This document shows, piece by piece, positions 1 through 7,845 of a DNA stretch of 64,000 nucleotides (its first letter is position 1; the number at the start of each line of letters is the position of its first letter). The DNA is taken from the NCBI GenBank assembly GCA_004535795.1, contig SPIA01000001.1:269430-333429 (forward strand), in the 5' to 3' direction. Below the pieces are notes generated by a model. That model searched no databases. It worked only from the letters and a program-made list of their open reading frames with translations, and was not told where the DNA came from. Origin of the DNA: Gammaproteobacteria bacterium LSUCC0057. GTDB lineage: Bacteria > Pseudomonadota > Gammaproteobacteria > Pseudomonadales > Porticoccaceae. Both the position numbers and the translations under genes were made by a program.

Positions 1-471
1 CTTTCACAAAAACCCTATGAGCAATTAAAGTTCTACTATCGCTTCAAAGACCATGCATCGTTTTTGGAAAGCGTCGGAGTAGAATTCACTGATGTTATAC
101 CAAGAATGACCCGAGATTTCCTGGTTTCATTTGATACTGAAGAGTTGGCATTTAAAGCGGAACAGCAGTTATCAAAAATACTTGTGAATGACGAAGTTAG
201 GTTATTTGAAGAGATTGATAACAGAGGCAAAGACATTTTTGTGGTGTTGACCTATCCCTCAGAAATTACAGATAAAACTATGATCACCTATTCAGGAAAA
301 GAGTTGCAGCTAGCTAATTTAGTAACTTTCGTGGCGATTAAAAACGGCGAACATCAAAGTAAAGGTTTTGCCTATTATTCCGATGGTCTATCTGAATTTG
401 CGCCGCCTCAAGGCAGTCATGTGGCTGAGATTCATAATACTGTCTTGCATTTTTTTGGTATACGTTCTTAA
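1..471 (+). CDS. Unknown protein, C-terminal part only (cut by window edge)
   Basis: The reading frame is open from base 1 to a TAA at 469-471, so about 156 C-terminal residues are present and the true start lies outside the window. An internal TTG at 64 could be used but has no clear ribosome-binding site. The visible part is soluble, mixed alpha/beta in character, with no membrane segment. It ends in GSHVAEIHNTVLHFFG, which faintly recalls C-termini of alkaline-phosphatase/sulfatase-fold proteins, but I do not recognise the family. An AT-rich hairpin with a T-run about 110 bp downstream probably ends its transcript. Confidence 0.6.
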   Translation, partial: LSQKPYEQLKFYYRFKDHASFLESVGVEFTDVIPRMTRDFLVSFDTEELAFKAEQQLSKILVNDEVRLFEEIDNRGKDIFVVLTYPSEITDKTMITYSGKELQLANLVTFVAIKNGEHQSKGFAYYSDGLSEFAPPQGSHVAEIHNTVLHFFGIRS

Positions 472-790
472 CGCTTTACTACATTTAAAATGGCTTTACT
501 CCAATATTACATAACCCTAGTATAAAGTAATTTTATCAATTAATTAGGTTTCAAGAGTTTTCAACTATCCTCCATGCACAATTTTGTAATAATTACAAAA
601 TAGTTTTTTTTGAAGTAGACTCTGAATTTTAATTTTATATCGAGTTCCGAGAATTGCGATATAGTTCATTTGCGCCTCTTTTGAAATACGCCTGAACTAC
701 GTTGTTATGCTGAGTGAAACACTCCCGAGAATGCGTTTAATCTAGTGATTACGTGTTTAGCACAAATTGTCTGTGCCCACATCCTCTTGG
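472..790. other. AT-rich intergenic gap
   Basis: About 320 bases between the truncated first gene and the 3' end of the integrase. The only structure I can support is the palindromic hairpin plus T-run at 581-611. No tRNA, convincing ORF or repeat that could serve as an attachment site was found. Confidence 0.6.
581..611 (+). terminator. AT-rich intrinsic terminator candidate
   Basis: Ten-base arms ATTTTGTAAT and ATTACAAAAT surround a single A (581-601), followed by TAG-like bases and eight T (604-611). The stem is perfect but nearly all A-T, so it is weak as a terminator. It could instead be a protein-binding palindrome. Confidence 0.45.
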
Positions 791-1657
791 CTAAATTTCT
801 TGCCAAGCCCTCAAGTATTTCATTGCTGTTGATTCCATTTGCCAGCCTCCGCGCAACATAATTTTCTCTAACGGCTCCCCCTCTATAAGTAGATCTAGTG
901 CTCGCCCGACTCTAAACGAGTGACCAGATAATAACTCCTCACACCTCAGCTTCGCTTTAGCCTGAAGCTTTTTGAGTATTAGGCTGACATTGGCAGGGCA
1001 CATAGCATTTGTTTTTGGCACCCCGTGTCGATTGATGCCTCTGATGATGGGCCCTTTACCCCCTGAATATTCACCCCAGTCGGATAACAGTTGGTAGAGA
1101 TCCTCCGTTATAGGGATTATCTTACCGTTGCCGTACTGATCTGTTTTTGAGCGCTCCATCAATATAGCTTTTTTGCCGTTGGGTAGTGTTTGTATGTTCT
1201 CAAACCTAAAAGCACAAAGTTCTGAACGCCTCCGCATGGTCTCGTAACCCAGGGTAAGTAATACACGGTTACGCTGCCCGCGCAGGTCGTCCCCACATAC
1301 AGCCAGCAGTTGTTTGAGGATGTCTTTGGTGAGTGGGACTGCTTGCTTTTGTGCTCGGCCCTTTTGTCTGTGCATCCGCTTGAGTGCCAGAATAACTTCT
1401 GGGTGACGCGTTTGCTCGGGTAAGCTCGCCAAACGATGGACTGTACCGAGGGAGTTTATACGTCGTCTCACAGTTGCTGTAGACAGATAGCTGGCACAGT
1501 ATTCAATGTAGTATTTCCACTCCTCGCCTGTGCTCTTTTTGAGCTTTACCTTGTTCTTTTTGCACCAGTCGCTGAAGTGGTTGAAGTCAGCTTTGTAAGC
1601 GCGAAGTGTATTTTGGGCAAAAGCACCGTCAAATTTTTCGAAAAGTTGGTCGATCAT
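791..1657 (-). CDS. Tyrosine recombinase / phage-type integrase
   Basis: A 288-residue site-specific recombinase. The N-terminal ~100 residues look like a SAM-like core-binding domain. The catalytic domain shows Arg-143 (in TMRRRSEL), Lys-171 (RSKTD), His-246 and Arg-249 (HSFR), Trp-272 in the second His/Trp position (GGW) and nucleophile Tyr-281 (AMKYL), so all expected residues are present. The ATG start at 1655-1657 has AGGAGA just upstream on the minus strand. It faces the small XRE regulator at 1718 across a 21-bp palindrome. Such enzymes integrate or excise mobile elements. I found no flanking tRNA or att repeat, so the element's borders are unknown. Confidence 0.9.
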   Translation of the reverse strand: MIDQLFEKFDGAFAQNTLRAYKADFNHFSDWCKKNKVKLKKSTGEEWKYYIEYCASYLSTATVRRRINSLGTVHRLASLPEQTRHPEVILALKRMHRQKGRAQKQAVPLTKDILKQLLAVCGDDLRGQRNRVLLTLGYETMRRRSELCAFRFENIQTLPNGKKAILMERSKTDQYGNGKIIPITEDLYQLLSDWGEYSGGKGPIIRGINRHGVPKTNAMCPANVSLILKKLQAKAKLRCEELLSGHSFRVGRALDLLIEGEPLEKIMLRGGWQMESTAMKYLRAWQEI

Positions 1658-1685
1658 GGTATTCTCCTGTATCTAAACGCACAGG

Positions 1686-1706
1686 TATGATTCTAATAGA
1701 ATCATA
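1686..1706. promoter_or_regulatory. 21-bp palindrome, probable operator of the XRE regulator
   Basis: Arms TATGATTCTA and TAGAATCATA flank one central A, perfectly symmetric over 10 bp each side. It lies between the divergent integrase (start 1657) and XRE gene (start 1718), where both promoters must lie. An HTH repressor dimer would bind such a site. That this regulator binds it is inference. Confidence 0.6.
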
Positions 1707-1717
1707 AATGAATATCA

Positions 1718-1963
1718 ATGGTATCATCTTGTCAAATTAAAGCAGCTCGAGCTATGTTAGGTTGGAGTGCTGTTGAGCTTGCCAAGCGTTGTGGCGTAGG
1801 AAGTGCCTCAATAAAACGCTACGAAGTCCAGCAGGGCGTACCAGTAGCGAACACTAAAAATCTATTGGCTATCAGGCAGTCGTTTGAAGAAGCAGGTATA
1901 GAGTTCATTGGCGATCCTTTAGTCAATCCTGGCGTCGTCTTAAACGTGGCTCTACGTGGTTGA
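1718..1963 (+). CDS. Small XRE-family DNA-binding regulator
   Basis: An 81-residue protein that is essentially one lambda-repressor-like helix-turn-helix: roughly residues 5-60, with SAVELAKRCGVGSASIKRYE covering helices 2-3. No extra effector domain. The same short architecture is common in excision/copy-number regulators of prophages and integrative elements. The ATG at 1718 begins 12 bp after a perfect 21-bp palindrome, suggesting autoregulation and control of the divergent integrase. Its 3' end overlaps the convergent gene at 1923-2906 by 41 bp. Confidence 0.8.
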   Translation: MVSSCQIKAARAMLGWSAVELAKRCGVGSASIKRYEVQQGVPVANTKNLLAIRQSFEEAGIEFIGDPLVNPGVVLNVALRG

Positions 1964-2906
1964 TAGCTTCTTCTTTTACTTCACTTTCTCTCCTCTCCTT
2001 AACCACTTGTCTTAGTTCCCCTAGTGCTTTGCTGAATTGGTTGTTTAGAGAATGGTTATATCGTGACAGGCTCTCTAGTTCGGTTATGTCCGGTAGGGTG
2101 CAGCGCTCATTGAGTTTGCGCATTTCGTTGAGTTTTACATCAATTGAGAAGCAGCCTAACTCGGCTGCTATCTCTTCTGAAAGCATTTCAAGAAACTCTT
2201 CTACCTGGCTTTGATAGGAAATGAACTCAAACGGTTCACATGAGGCATAATCCACCAGCTCACTTGGTAATGATGCTATGTCAGCCCGCATTACTGCAGA
2301 TGCCAAGCCCTGTTGGTCGTTTTCAGCTTTAAATAGACAGCCTACTTTTATACCCGCCAACTCGGCTAGATGCTCAAGCTTTTGAAAAACAGCCTCGGCG
2401 TGCTCTTCAATACCGTTAAGAGTCTTAACTCCTCTAGCCAGGCAGCTGAATACTTCTGACTGCATGTTGTAGATTTCTGCTAAACGTTCAGTATTGGTCT
2501 GGTGTCTTAGGTCATAGAGCCCAGCTAGTGAGTTTACTGTGTACTTCCTCATTAACCGCGTAGGGAGTTGTAACTCCTCCATTTCGGGTGCATGCAATCG
2601 ATTTTTGATTTTTGCCCTCTCAAATAATTGGTTCTCAACTAAGTTGCCACGTTGCAAACGGACATAGCAGCTTGCACAGCGTTCGGCGAGTATGATCTCG
2701 GTAAAGGTAGCCAGGTCATATTCTTCAATGAGACTTCGACAGTAATAGTCGTAGGCAGCAAGTTCATCGGGGCCGATCATCTGTGTAGATGTGAGCCCAT
2801 GCTTTAGAGCATTTTGAGAGGAGCGTTTTTTGCCCCTATCTGTCTTTGGGCCAGTCGGTTTGTTGGGGGCGCTTTGCGGGGCTGGGGTGGGGTGTGTAGT
2901 AGTCAT
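1923..2906 (-). CDS. Unknown protein with N-terminal GPKT...NALKHGLTS motif
   Basis: A 327-residue soluble protein. The Pro-rich N-terminus leads into TGPKTDRGKKRSSQNALKHG (about residues 18-37), a motif I know from uncharacterised proteins found near integrases and in variable regions; no function is established to my knowledge. The rest is mostly helical and charged, with two Cys in the segment AERCASCYVRL. The ATG at 2904-2906 lacks a strong ribosome-binding site. It is convergent with and overlaps the XRE gene, and probably belongs to the same mobile segment. Confidence 0.6.
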   Translation of the reverse strand: MTTTHPTPAPQSAPNKPTGPKTDRGKKRSSQNALKHGLTSTQMIGPDELAAYDYYCRSLIEEYDLATFTEIILAERCASCYVRLQRGNLVENQLFERAKIKNRLHAPEMEELQLPTRLMRKYTVNSLAGLYDLRHQTNTERLAEIYNMQSEVFSCLARGVKTLNGIEEHAEAVFQKLEHLAELAGIKVGCLFKAENDQQGLASAVMRADIASLPSELVDYASCEPFEFISYQSQVEEFLEMLSEEIAAELGCFSIDVKLNEMRKLNERCTLPDITELESLSRYNHSLNNQFSKALGELRQVVKERRESEVKEEAINHVEPRLRRRQD

Positions 2907-3667
2907 ACGGTTAGCATTGCGTGTGCTTCACCGTTTTACAATGGTGTAACACTACATGTTGTGTTGTTTGAGTAAATAACTAAGGCTGATCAGGTTTTTT
3001 ACACTATATATAGTATTTTTTGGCCTAAAATTACAAAACGAACCCTAAAAAGCGCTTTTAATTCAATGGCTTAATTTTATTGCGATAAATATGCTTATCT
3101 CTATTAACCTTCAAGCCTATAAAATTTGCTTACGATTCTTCGAATCGTCTGGCGGTTAGAAGCACTTAAATCGGCACTATGAGTACGTCACATCACATAG
3201 ATGAATGAGATGCGAGAACCACACAAGGTTCTAGAGAAATCTGGCAGTCAGCCTATGGTCGTTTTGAAAAACCCCCAGCCCTTGTCGTTTGTATTGCCCC
3301 CCTCCCAAGGCGATCGCCAATGAGCCGCAGTTCAGGGCAATTTTGGGTGTATTTAAGCAGCTGGTACTGGCCGCTAGAGCAGGGCCTGTAATGCCGAGGC
3401 GCTAGCCAATTGTTCAGGTACACCGCCGACAAGGCTACTTGATTCCCCGCTTAAAAGCCTGCCGGCCGGCTGTTTTGAGCCTGTCTTTTGGCGCTACTTG
3501 AGTCTAAATTATAGAACTAAACTGCTTGCAATCCTTCTGATTTGGGCGTAGCTTCGAAAAAGTCTAGTTTTTGGAGGGTCTAAAACTGGGCTGTTTATAA
3601 GCCTCACCCGTGTTACTACAAAGGTGGCGCGGTACCTTTAACTACAAAAGATATAAAAGGGTTCATT
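2907..3667. other. 761-bp gap upstream of the proteorhodopsin gene
   Basis: The first ~330 bases are AT-rich; 3240-3480 is clearly more GC-rich and reads like decayed coding sequence, but every frame is interrupted. A 7-bp inverted repeat (ACGATTC/GAATCGT, 3132-3148) and a GCCGGCCGGC palindrome near 3460 are present. The last ~180 bases should contain the opsin promoter. No tRNA, IS end or complete gene is visible. Confidence 0.55.
3488..3515 (+). promoter_or_regulatory. Weak sigma70-like promoter candidate for the opsin
   Basis: TTGGCG (3488-3493), 16-bp spacer, TATAGA (3510-3515), about 150 bp before the opsin ATG. Only the TTG and TATA parts match consensus. The long leader and the weak boxes make this a tentative call. 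Confidence 0.25.
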
Positions 3668-4357
3668 ATGACTAACAACTTAGTATCTGGTGATTATGTT
3701 GGGATGTCCTTCTGGCTGATATCGATGGCACTGGTTGCCGCAACAGCGTTTTTCTTCTTGGAGAGAGACCGTGTTGCCGGTAAGTGGAAAACATCGTTAA
3801 CAGTCTCGGGCTTAGTAACGCTTATTGCGGCAGTGCATTACTTTTATATGCGCGATGTTTGGGTGGCAACGGGTACATCGCCTACCGAGTTCCGCTACAT
3901 TGACTGGCTGCTTACCGTGCCGCTGTTGATGGTTGAGTTTTATTTAATTATGTCAGCAGTTGGTAAGGTGCCTGCGCGAGTTTTCTGGAACCTGCTCGGT
4001 GGTACTACGCTGATGCTTATCTTGGGCTACATGGGTGAGACAGGCTCGATGGGTGTATTGCCCGCATTTGTACTGTCTATGGCTGCGTGGCTCTATGTTA
4101 TTTGGTACATCATTAAAGGTGAGGCGAGCCGAGTTAATGCCAGCCTGGCCAACGTGCATGTACAAAAAGCCTATAAGACCATGACACTGCTCGTTACAGT
4201 GGGTTGGGCGATCTACCCGATCGGTTACTTTATGGGTTATTTGGGCGGCGGTGCCGACCCCGGCACCATGAACCTGATCTACAACTTGGCCGACTTCTGG
4301 AACAAAATCGGCTTTGGTGTGGTCATCTGGGCCGCTGCAGTAGCAGATTCTGAGTAA
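3668..4357 (+). CDS. Proteorhodopsin, green-absorbing light-driven proton pump
   Basis: A 229-residue seven-helix microbial rhodopsin of the inner membrane that uses retinal to pump protons outward. Numbering is offset by 18 from the reference proteorhodopsin. The proton acceptor Asp-79 (ref. 97), donor Glu-90 (ref. 108), His-57 (ref. 75) and Schiff-base Lys-213 (ref. 231, in WNKIGFG) are all present, so it should pump. Leu-87 at the tuning site (ref. 105) predicts green absorption. The missing ~18 residues correspond to the cleavable signal peptide of many homologues. ATG start with AAAGG upstream. The retinal pathway follows after a strong hairpin. Confidence 0.97.
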   Translation: MTNNLVSGDYVGMSFWLISMALVAATAFFFLERDRVAGKWKTSLTVSGLVTLIAAVHYFYMRDVWVATGTSPTEFRYIDWLLTVPLLMVEFYLIMSAVGKVPARVFWNLLGGTTLMLILGYMGETGSMGVLPAFVLSMAAWLYVIWYIIKGEASRVNASLANVHVQKAYKTMTLLVTVGWAIYPIGYFMGYLGGGADPGTMNLIYNLADFWNKIGFGVVIWAAAVADSE

Positions 4358-4371
4358 CTAGTCTGCCAGGG

Positions 4372-4402
4372 CAACCAGAGCCACCACTTGTGGCTCTGGT
4401 TG
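4372..4402 (+). terminator. Strong hairpin between opsin and crtE
   Basis: A perfect 13-bp stem (4372-4384 with 4390-4402) with a 5-base loop CACTT, starting 15 bp after the opsin stop. Only a poor T-run follows (TTACTGTTT), so it is either a leaky terminator or an mRNA 3'-end stabiliser. Confidence 0.65.
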
Positions 4403-4462
4403 TTACTGTTTAGCCGAAGATAATAAAAATCATAAAAATTCGAACTCTGAAGGGTGCTCACA

Positions 4463-5425
4463 ATGTCCCCATTGAAGCAAAAGAATCAATTGGAGTGGCT
4501 GTCTGAATTAAATAACCTCTTCCAGCGCGAAATGCCACAGCACCGCGCCGGTCTTTACGAAGCGGCTAACTACCACTTTAATAGCCCGGGTAAACTGCTC
4601 AGGGCGCAATTAGCGCTTGCAGCAGGCAACGCCCTTGGCTTGCAACACGAAGACAATTTGCACTGGGCGGCAGCTTGCGAAATTCTGCACAACGCCTCAT
4701 TAGTGCATGATGATATTAGCGACTCCAGCACTCATCGGCGGGGTCAAAAAAGTATTCGCGAATTTTATGGCGCAGACACAGCCCTGTGTCTGGGCGATTG
4801 GATGGTGGCTAAAGCCTTTGAGTTGGCCGCGCGCAACCGTCAGTTTGCTGGCCCATTGGTGGCGCTACTGGCGCACTCTATGCAAGAGACCTGTAATGGC
4901 CAAATTTCAGATGTAAGCCAATCTTGCTGCGCCGACCTGTCACAGTGGATGACCATCGCTCAGGGTAAAACTGCGCCATTGCTGCTGGCGCCCATTCAAG
5001 GGGCGGCAATAGCTTCGGGGTTAGAGTTACCGTTAGATAGCTTAAACCGGTTAGTGGTGTTGTGCAGTCTGGCTTACCAAGGCCGCAACGACATTAACGA
5101 CATTATTCCTTCCAGCCACCGCTCCAGCGATCTTGAAGGGAGAAAACCTAACCTGGTGGTGAGTTTGTTTAACTGCAGCCAGCCCTCTGAGCAGGAATTT
5201 ACCCGCTGGTACCAATCGGGCGACAACACCCAGTTGGAAAAATGGCAGCGGCACATGGCAACCAGTGATGTAATTTTTGAAGCCAACCAACGCGTAGACG
5301 GTTGGTTAGCCGAAGGGGAGACCCTTATCGCAAAACTGCCGAGCCAACTGCAGGCGGTGGCTCGGCAGCTGCTTTTGTCGGCTAAGCTAAAAGCCGCTAC
5401 CTCGCACCAAGAGCGTATAGCTTGA
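4463..5425 (+). CDS. crtE: Geranylgeranyl diphosphate synthase (polyprenyl synthetase family)
   Basis: 320 residues from the ATG at 4463, chosen because AAGGG (4450-4454) sits 8 nt before it; a GTG at 4454 is the alternative. It condenses isopentenyl units to C20 geranylgeranyl diphosphate, the carotenoid precursor. The first aspartate-rich motif is DDISD (83-87) followed by RRGQ. The second, usually DDxxD, is NDIND (209-213), an unusual Asp-to-Asn change. First gene of the carotenoid/retinal operon, with its stop overlapping the crtI start. Family is clear; product chain length is inferred from context. Confidence 0.88.
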   Translation: MSPLKQKNQLEWLSELNNLFQREMPQHRAGLYEAANYHFNSPGKLLRAQLALAAGNALGLQHEDNLHWAAACEILHNASLVHDDISDSSTHRRGQKSIREFYGADTALCLGDWMVAKAFELAARNRQFAGPLVALLAHSMQETCNGQISDVSQSCCADLSQWMTIAQGKTAPLLLAPIQGAAIASGLELPLDSLNRLVVLCSLAYQGRNDINDIIPSSHRSSDLEGRKPNLVVSLFNCSQPSEQEFTRWYQSGDNTQLEKWQRHMATSDVIFEANQRVDGWLAEGETLIAKLPSQLQAVARQLLLSAKLKAATSHQERIA

Positions 5426-6918
5426 ATACAACCGCGGCCGTCGGCCAAAATGCAGTCATTATTGGCGCGGGTTTTGCCGGTATTGCAACGGCTCTGCGGC
5501 TTACTAAGTTAGGCTACAAGGTCACCTTGCTGGAGAGGCTCGGCCAGTTAGGGGGCCGTGCTCAGGTGTTTAAGCGCGGTGGGTACCTGCATGACGCTGG
5601 CCCTACAGTGATTACCGCGCCATTTTTGTTTGAGGAGCTCTTTGCGCTTTTTGACGAAAAACTCGAAGACCACCTCACTTTTGTGCCGTTAGATCCTTTT
5701 TATCGGTTTCACTTTTCTGATGGCAGCCAGTTCGATTACCGAGCCAGTGTAGAAGATACCCTCGACGAGATTCGTCGCTTTAACCCGGCAGATGCTGAGG
5801 GGTACTTGAAGCTGTTGGGGCAGTCGGAAAAAATCTACAACGTAGGTTTTAAACAGTTAGTGCACCGCCCGTTTACGCGAGTTTGGGACATGCTCAAGCA
5901 GGTGCCGGCTCTGCTGTTTTTGCAGTGTTATCGCACTGTGTCACAAATGGTCAACCGCCACCTTAAACACCCGCTTATTCGGCAGGCGTTCTCTATTCAC
6001 CCCTTGTTAGTCGGTGGCAACCCCCACAAGACCACGGCTATTTATACTCTCATCCATTACTTGGAGAGGCGCTTTGGTGTGTTTTTTTGTCTGGGTGGCA
6101 CCGGCAAATTAGTAGAAGAGCTTGGGGCGCTTATGCGGCGTCACGGGGTGACGGTACGGCTGAATGCCGATGTCGATGAAATATTGCTAGCCAACCAGCG
6201 TGCTTGTGGTGTGCGGCTTGCCGACAATAGTGTGGTTGAGACAGATGTGGTGGTGTTCGCCGGCGATCCTGAAACTTGCTACCAGCACCTGCTGCCAAAG
6301 CCTTCATCGCTGCTGCCAACAATGAAAAAACACTACAGTATGGGTTTGTTTGTACTCTATTTTGGTACCCGCAAACTCTACTCCAATGTGGCACACCACA
6401 GCATTTGGTTAGGGCCGCGCTTTAAAGAGCTGCTGGCAGAGATATTTGATGCCAAATTGTTGGGCAAGGATTTTAGTCTTTACTTGCACCGGCCCACCGC
6501 CACCGATAAAAGTTTTGCCCCAGAGGACTGCGAGTCTTTTTATGTGCTCTGCCCGGTGCCAAATTTACAGGGTGATATCGACTGGTCGGTTGAGGCGCCA
6601 CGGTTGCGCGACCGCATTGTCACAGCACTGGAAGAGACTATCCTGCCAGAACTCTCCTCCGTGATTGAAGAGGTCTTTTGGATGACGCCAGAAGATTTCG
6701 CCCATGACTACCGCTCTATGTACGGCGCCGGTTTTTCTATTGAACCGCGTCTCACCCAGTCGGCATGGTTCCGCTTTCATAACCGCCATAGTCGTTACCA
6801 AAACCTTTATTTTGCCGGTGCTGGCACCCATCCCGGCGCTGGGCTGCCAGGCGTGGTAAGTTCAGCAAAGGTTGTCGAAGAGTTACTAACAGGTGAAGAA
6901 GTCGGCTCTGGTGGTTAA
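5422..6918 (+). CDS. crtI: Phytoene desaturase
   Basis: A 498-residue FAD enzyme that converts phytoene to lycopene by successive desaturation. The N-terminal dinucleotide-binding GAGFAG is at 15-20, followed by LLERLGQLGGRA, and the C-terminus has the family signature YFAGAGTHPGAGLPG. The TTG start at 5422 overlaps the crtE stop (TTGA), implying translational coupling; no other early start codon exists in frame. Length is normal for bacterial CrtI. crtB begins 3 nt after the stop. Confidence 0.95.
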   Translation: MNTTAAVGQNAVIIGAGFAGIATALRLTKLGYKVTLLERLGQLGGRAQVFKRGGYLHDAGPTVITAPFLFEELFALFDEKLEDHLTFVPLDPFYRFHFSDGSQFDYRASVEDTLDEIRRFNPADAEGYLKLLGQSEKIYNVGFKQLVHRPFTRVWDMLKQVPALLFLQCYRTVSQMVNRHLKHPLIRQAFSIHPLLVGGNPHKTTAIYTLIHYLERRFGVFFCLGGTGKLVEELGALMRRHGVTVRLNADVDEILLANQRACGVRLADNSVVETDVVVFAGDPETCYQHLLPKPSSLLPTMKKHYSMGLFVLYFGTRKLYSNVAHHSIWLGPRFKELLAEIFDAKLLGKDFSLYLHRPTATDKSFAPEDCESFYVLCPVPNLQGDIDWSVEAPRLRDRIVTALEETILPELSSVIEEVFWMTPEDFAHDYRSMYGAGFSIEPRLTQSAWFRFHNRHSRYQNLYFAGAGTHPGAGLPGVVSSAKVVEELLTGEEVGSGG

Positions 6919-6921
6919 ACC

Positions 6922-7845
6922 GTGACGGCGGCAAACGGTTCGGCACCGTCTAATCAGGCTGCTGCAGCCAAAACCGTGTTGTCTGCACACGGCAAATCGT
7001 TTTACTGGGCGAGCTTTTTTTTAGGCGCAAAGAGCGCTGCCCAAGCGGCGCAGCTCTATCAATTTTGTCGCTATGTCGACGACCTCGCCGACGGCAGTTT
7101 GCCCGACCGGGCCGAGCAACTGCGCCTCATTAACAGCCAGCTTGCTGGCCACCATAGCGGCCAACCCAGTGAAGAGACCGCACAGTTTCTTGAGCTGATG
7201 CAACAGTGCCAAATTTCTTCTCAAGCGGCTATCGGGCTGGTCGACGGTATGTTGCAAGACCAGCAGCCGGTAGAACTCAACCACCCAGCTGAGCTGCTGC
7301 GTTACTGCCACGCTGTGGCCGGAACCGTGGGGTTGATGATGTCTAGAGTGCTGGGGTGCCACAATCCCAAAGCCCAGCCTTTTGCCTTGGACTTAGGCAT
7401 AGCCATGCAGCTAACTAATATTGCCAGAGACGTGTTGGAAGACGCGCAGATGGGTAGACGCTATCTACCCGCCAGTTGGGTCTCGCTTACCCCCGCCGAG
7501 ATTGCGGCGGCGTCGCCAGTATCCCGCCAGCCAGTGGCAGAAGCCGTTGCGAAAACACTCGAGTTGGCAGAGCACTACTACCGCAGCGCTCGGCTCGGTA
7601 TTCAGCTACTACCTCTGCGTTCGCGTTTGGCCATTGCTGTGGCGCTGCGCGTCTACCGTCACATTGGCGTGCGCCTTAAAGGCCGAGATTACGCTTGGTG
7701 GCGTGGGCGAGTTTACGTGCCGACATGGCAAAAATTACTGTTAACGCTAGTATCGCTCAGAGTGCTGTTGCCAAGCGCGGTGCCTGAACACAACCGTTCG
7801 CTACACGCTGACTTGCAGGGCCTAGTGGGGGTGGAGGGTGAATAG
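6922..7845 (+). CDS. crtB: Phytoene synthase
   Basis: 307 residues. Joins two geranylgeranyl diphosphates head-to-head into phytoene. The two aspartate motifs of the squalene/phytoene synthase fold are seen: DDLAD at 53-57 and NIARDVLED around 167-175. GTG start 3 nt after crtI; the 3' end overlaps crtY by 8 nt. Nothing unusual in length or motifs. Confidence 0.94.
   Translation: MTAANGSAPSNQAAAAKTVLSAHGKSFYWASFFLGAKSAAQAAQLYQFCRYVDDLADGSLPDRAEQLRLINSQLAGHHSGQPSEETAQFLELMQQCQISSQAAIGLVDGMLQDQQPVELNHPAELLRYCHAVAGTVGLMMSRVLGCHNPKAQPFALDLGIAMQLTNIARDVLEDAQMGRRYLPASWVSLTPAEIAAASPVSRQPVAEAVAKTLELAEHYYRSARLGIQLLPLRSRLAIAVALRVYRHIGVRLKGRDYAWWRGRVYVPTWQKLLLTLVSLRVLLPSAVPEHNRSLHADLQGLVGVEGE

Noticed and set aside
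591..3038. AATTACAAAA at 591-600 and 3029-3038 as possible attL/attR of the integrase element
   Set aside because: Only ten AT-rich bases, different flanks, and the first copy is part of a palindrome; chance is likely.
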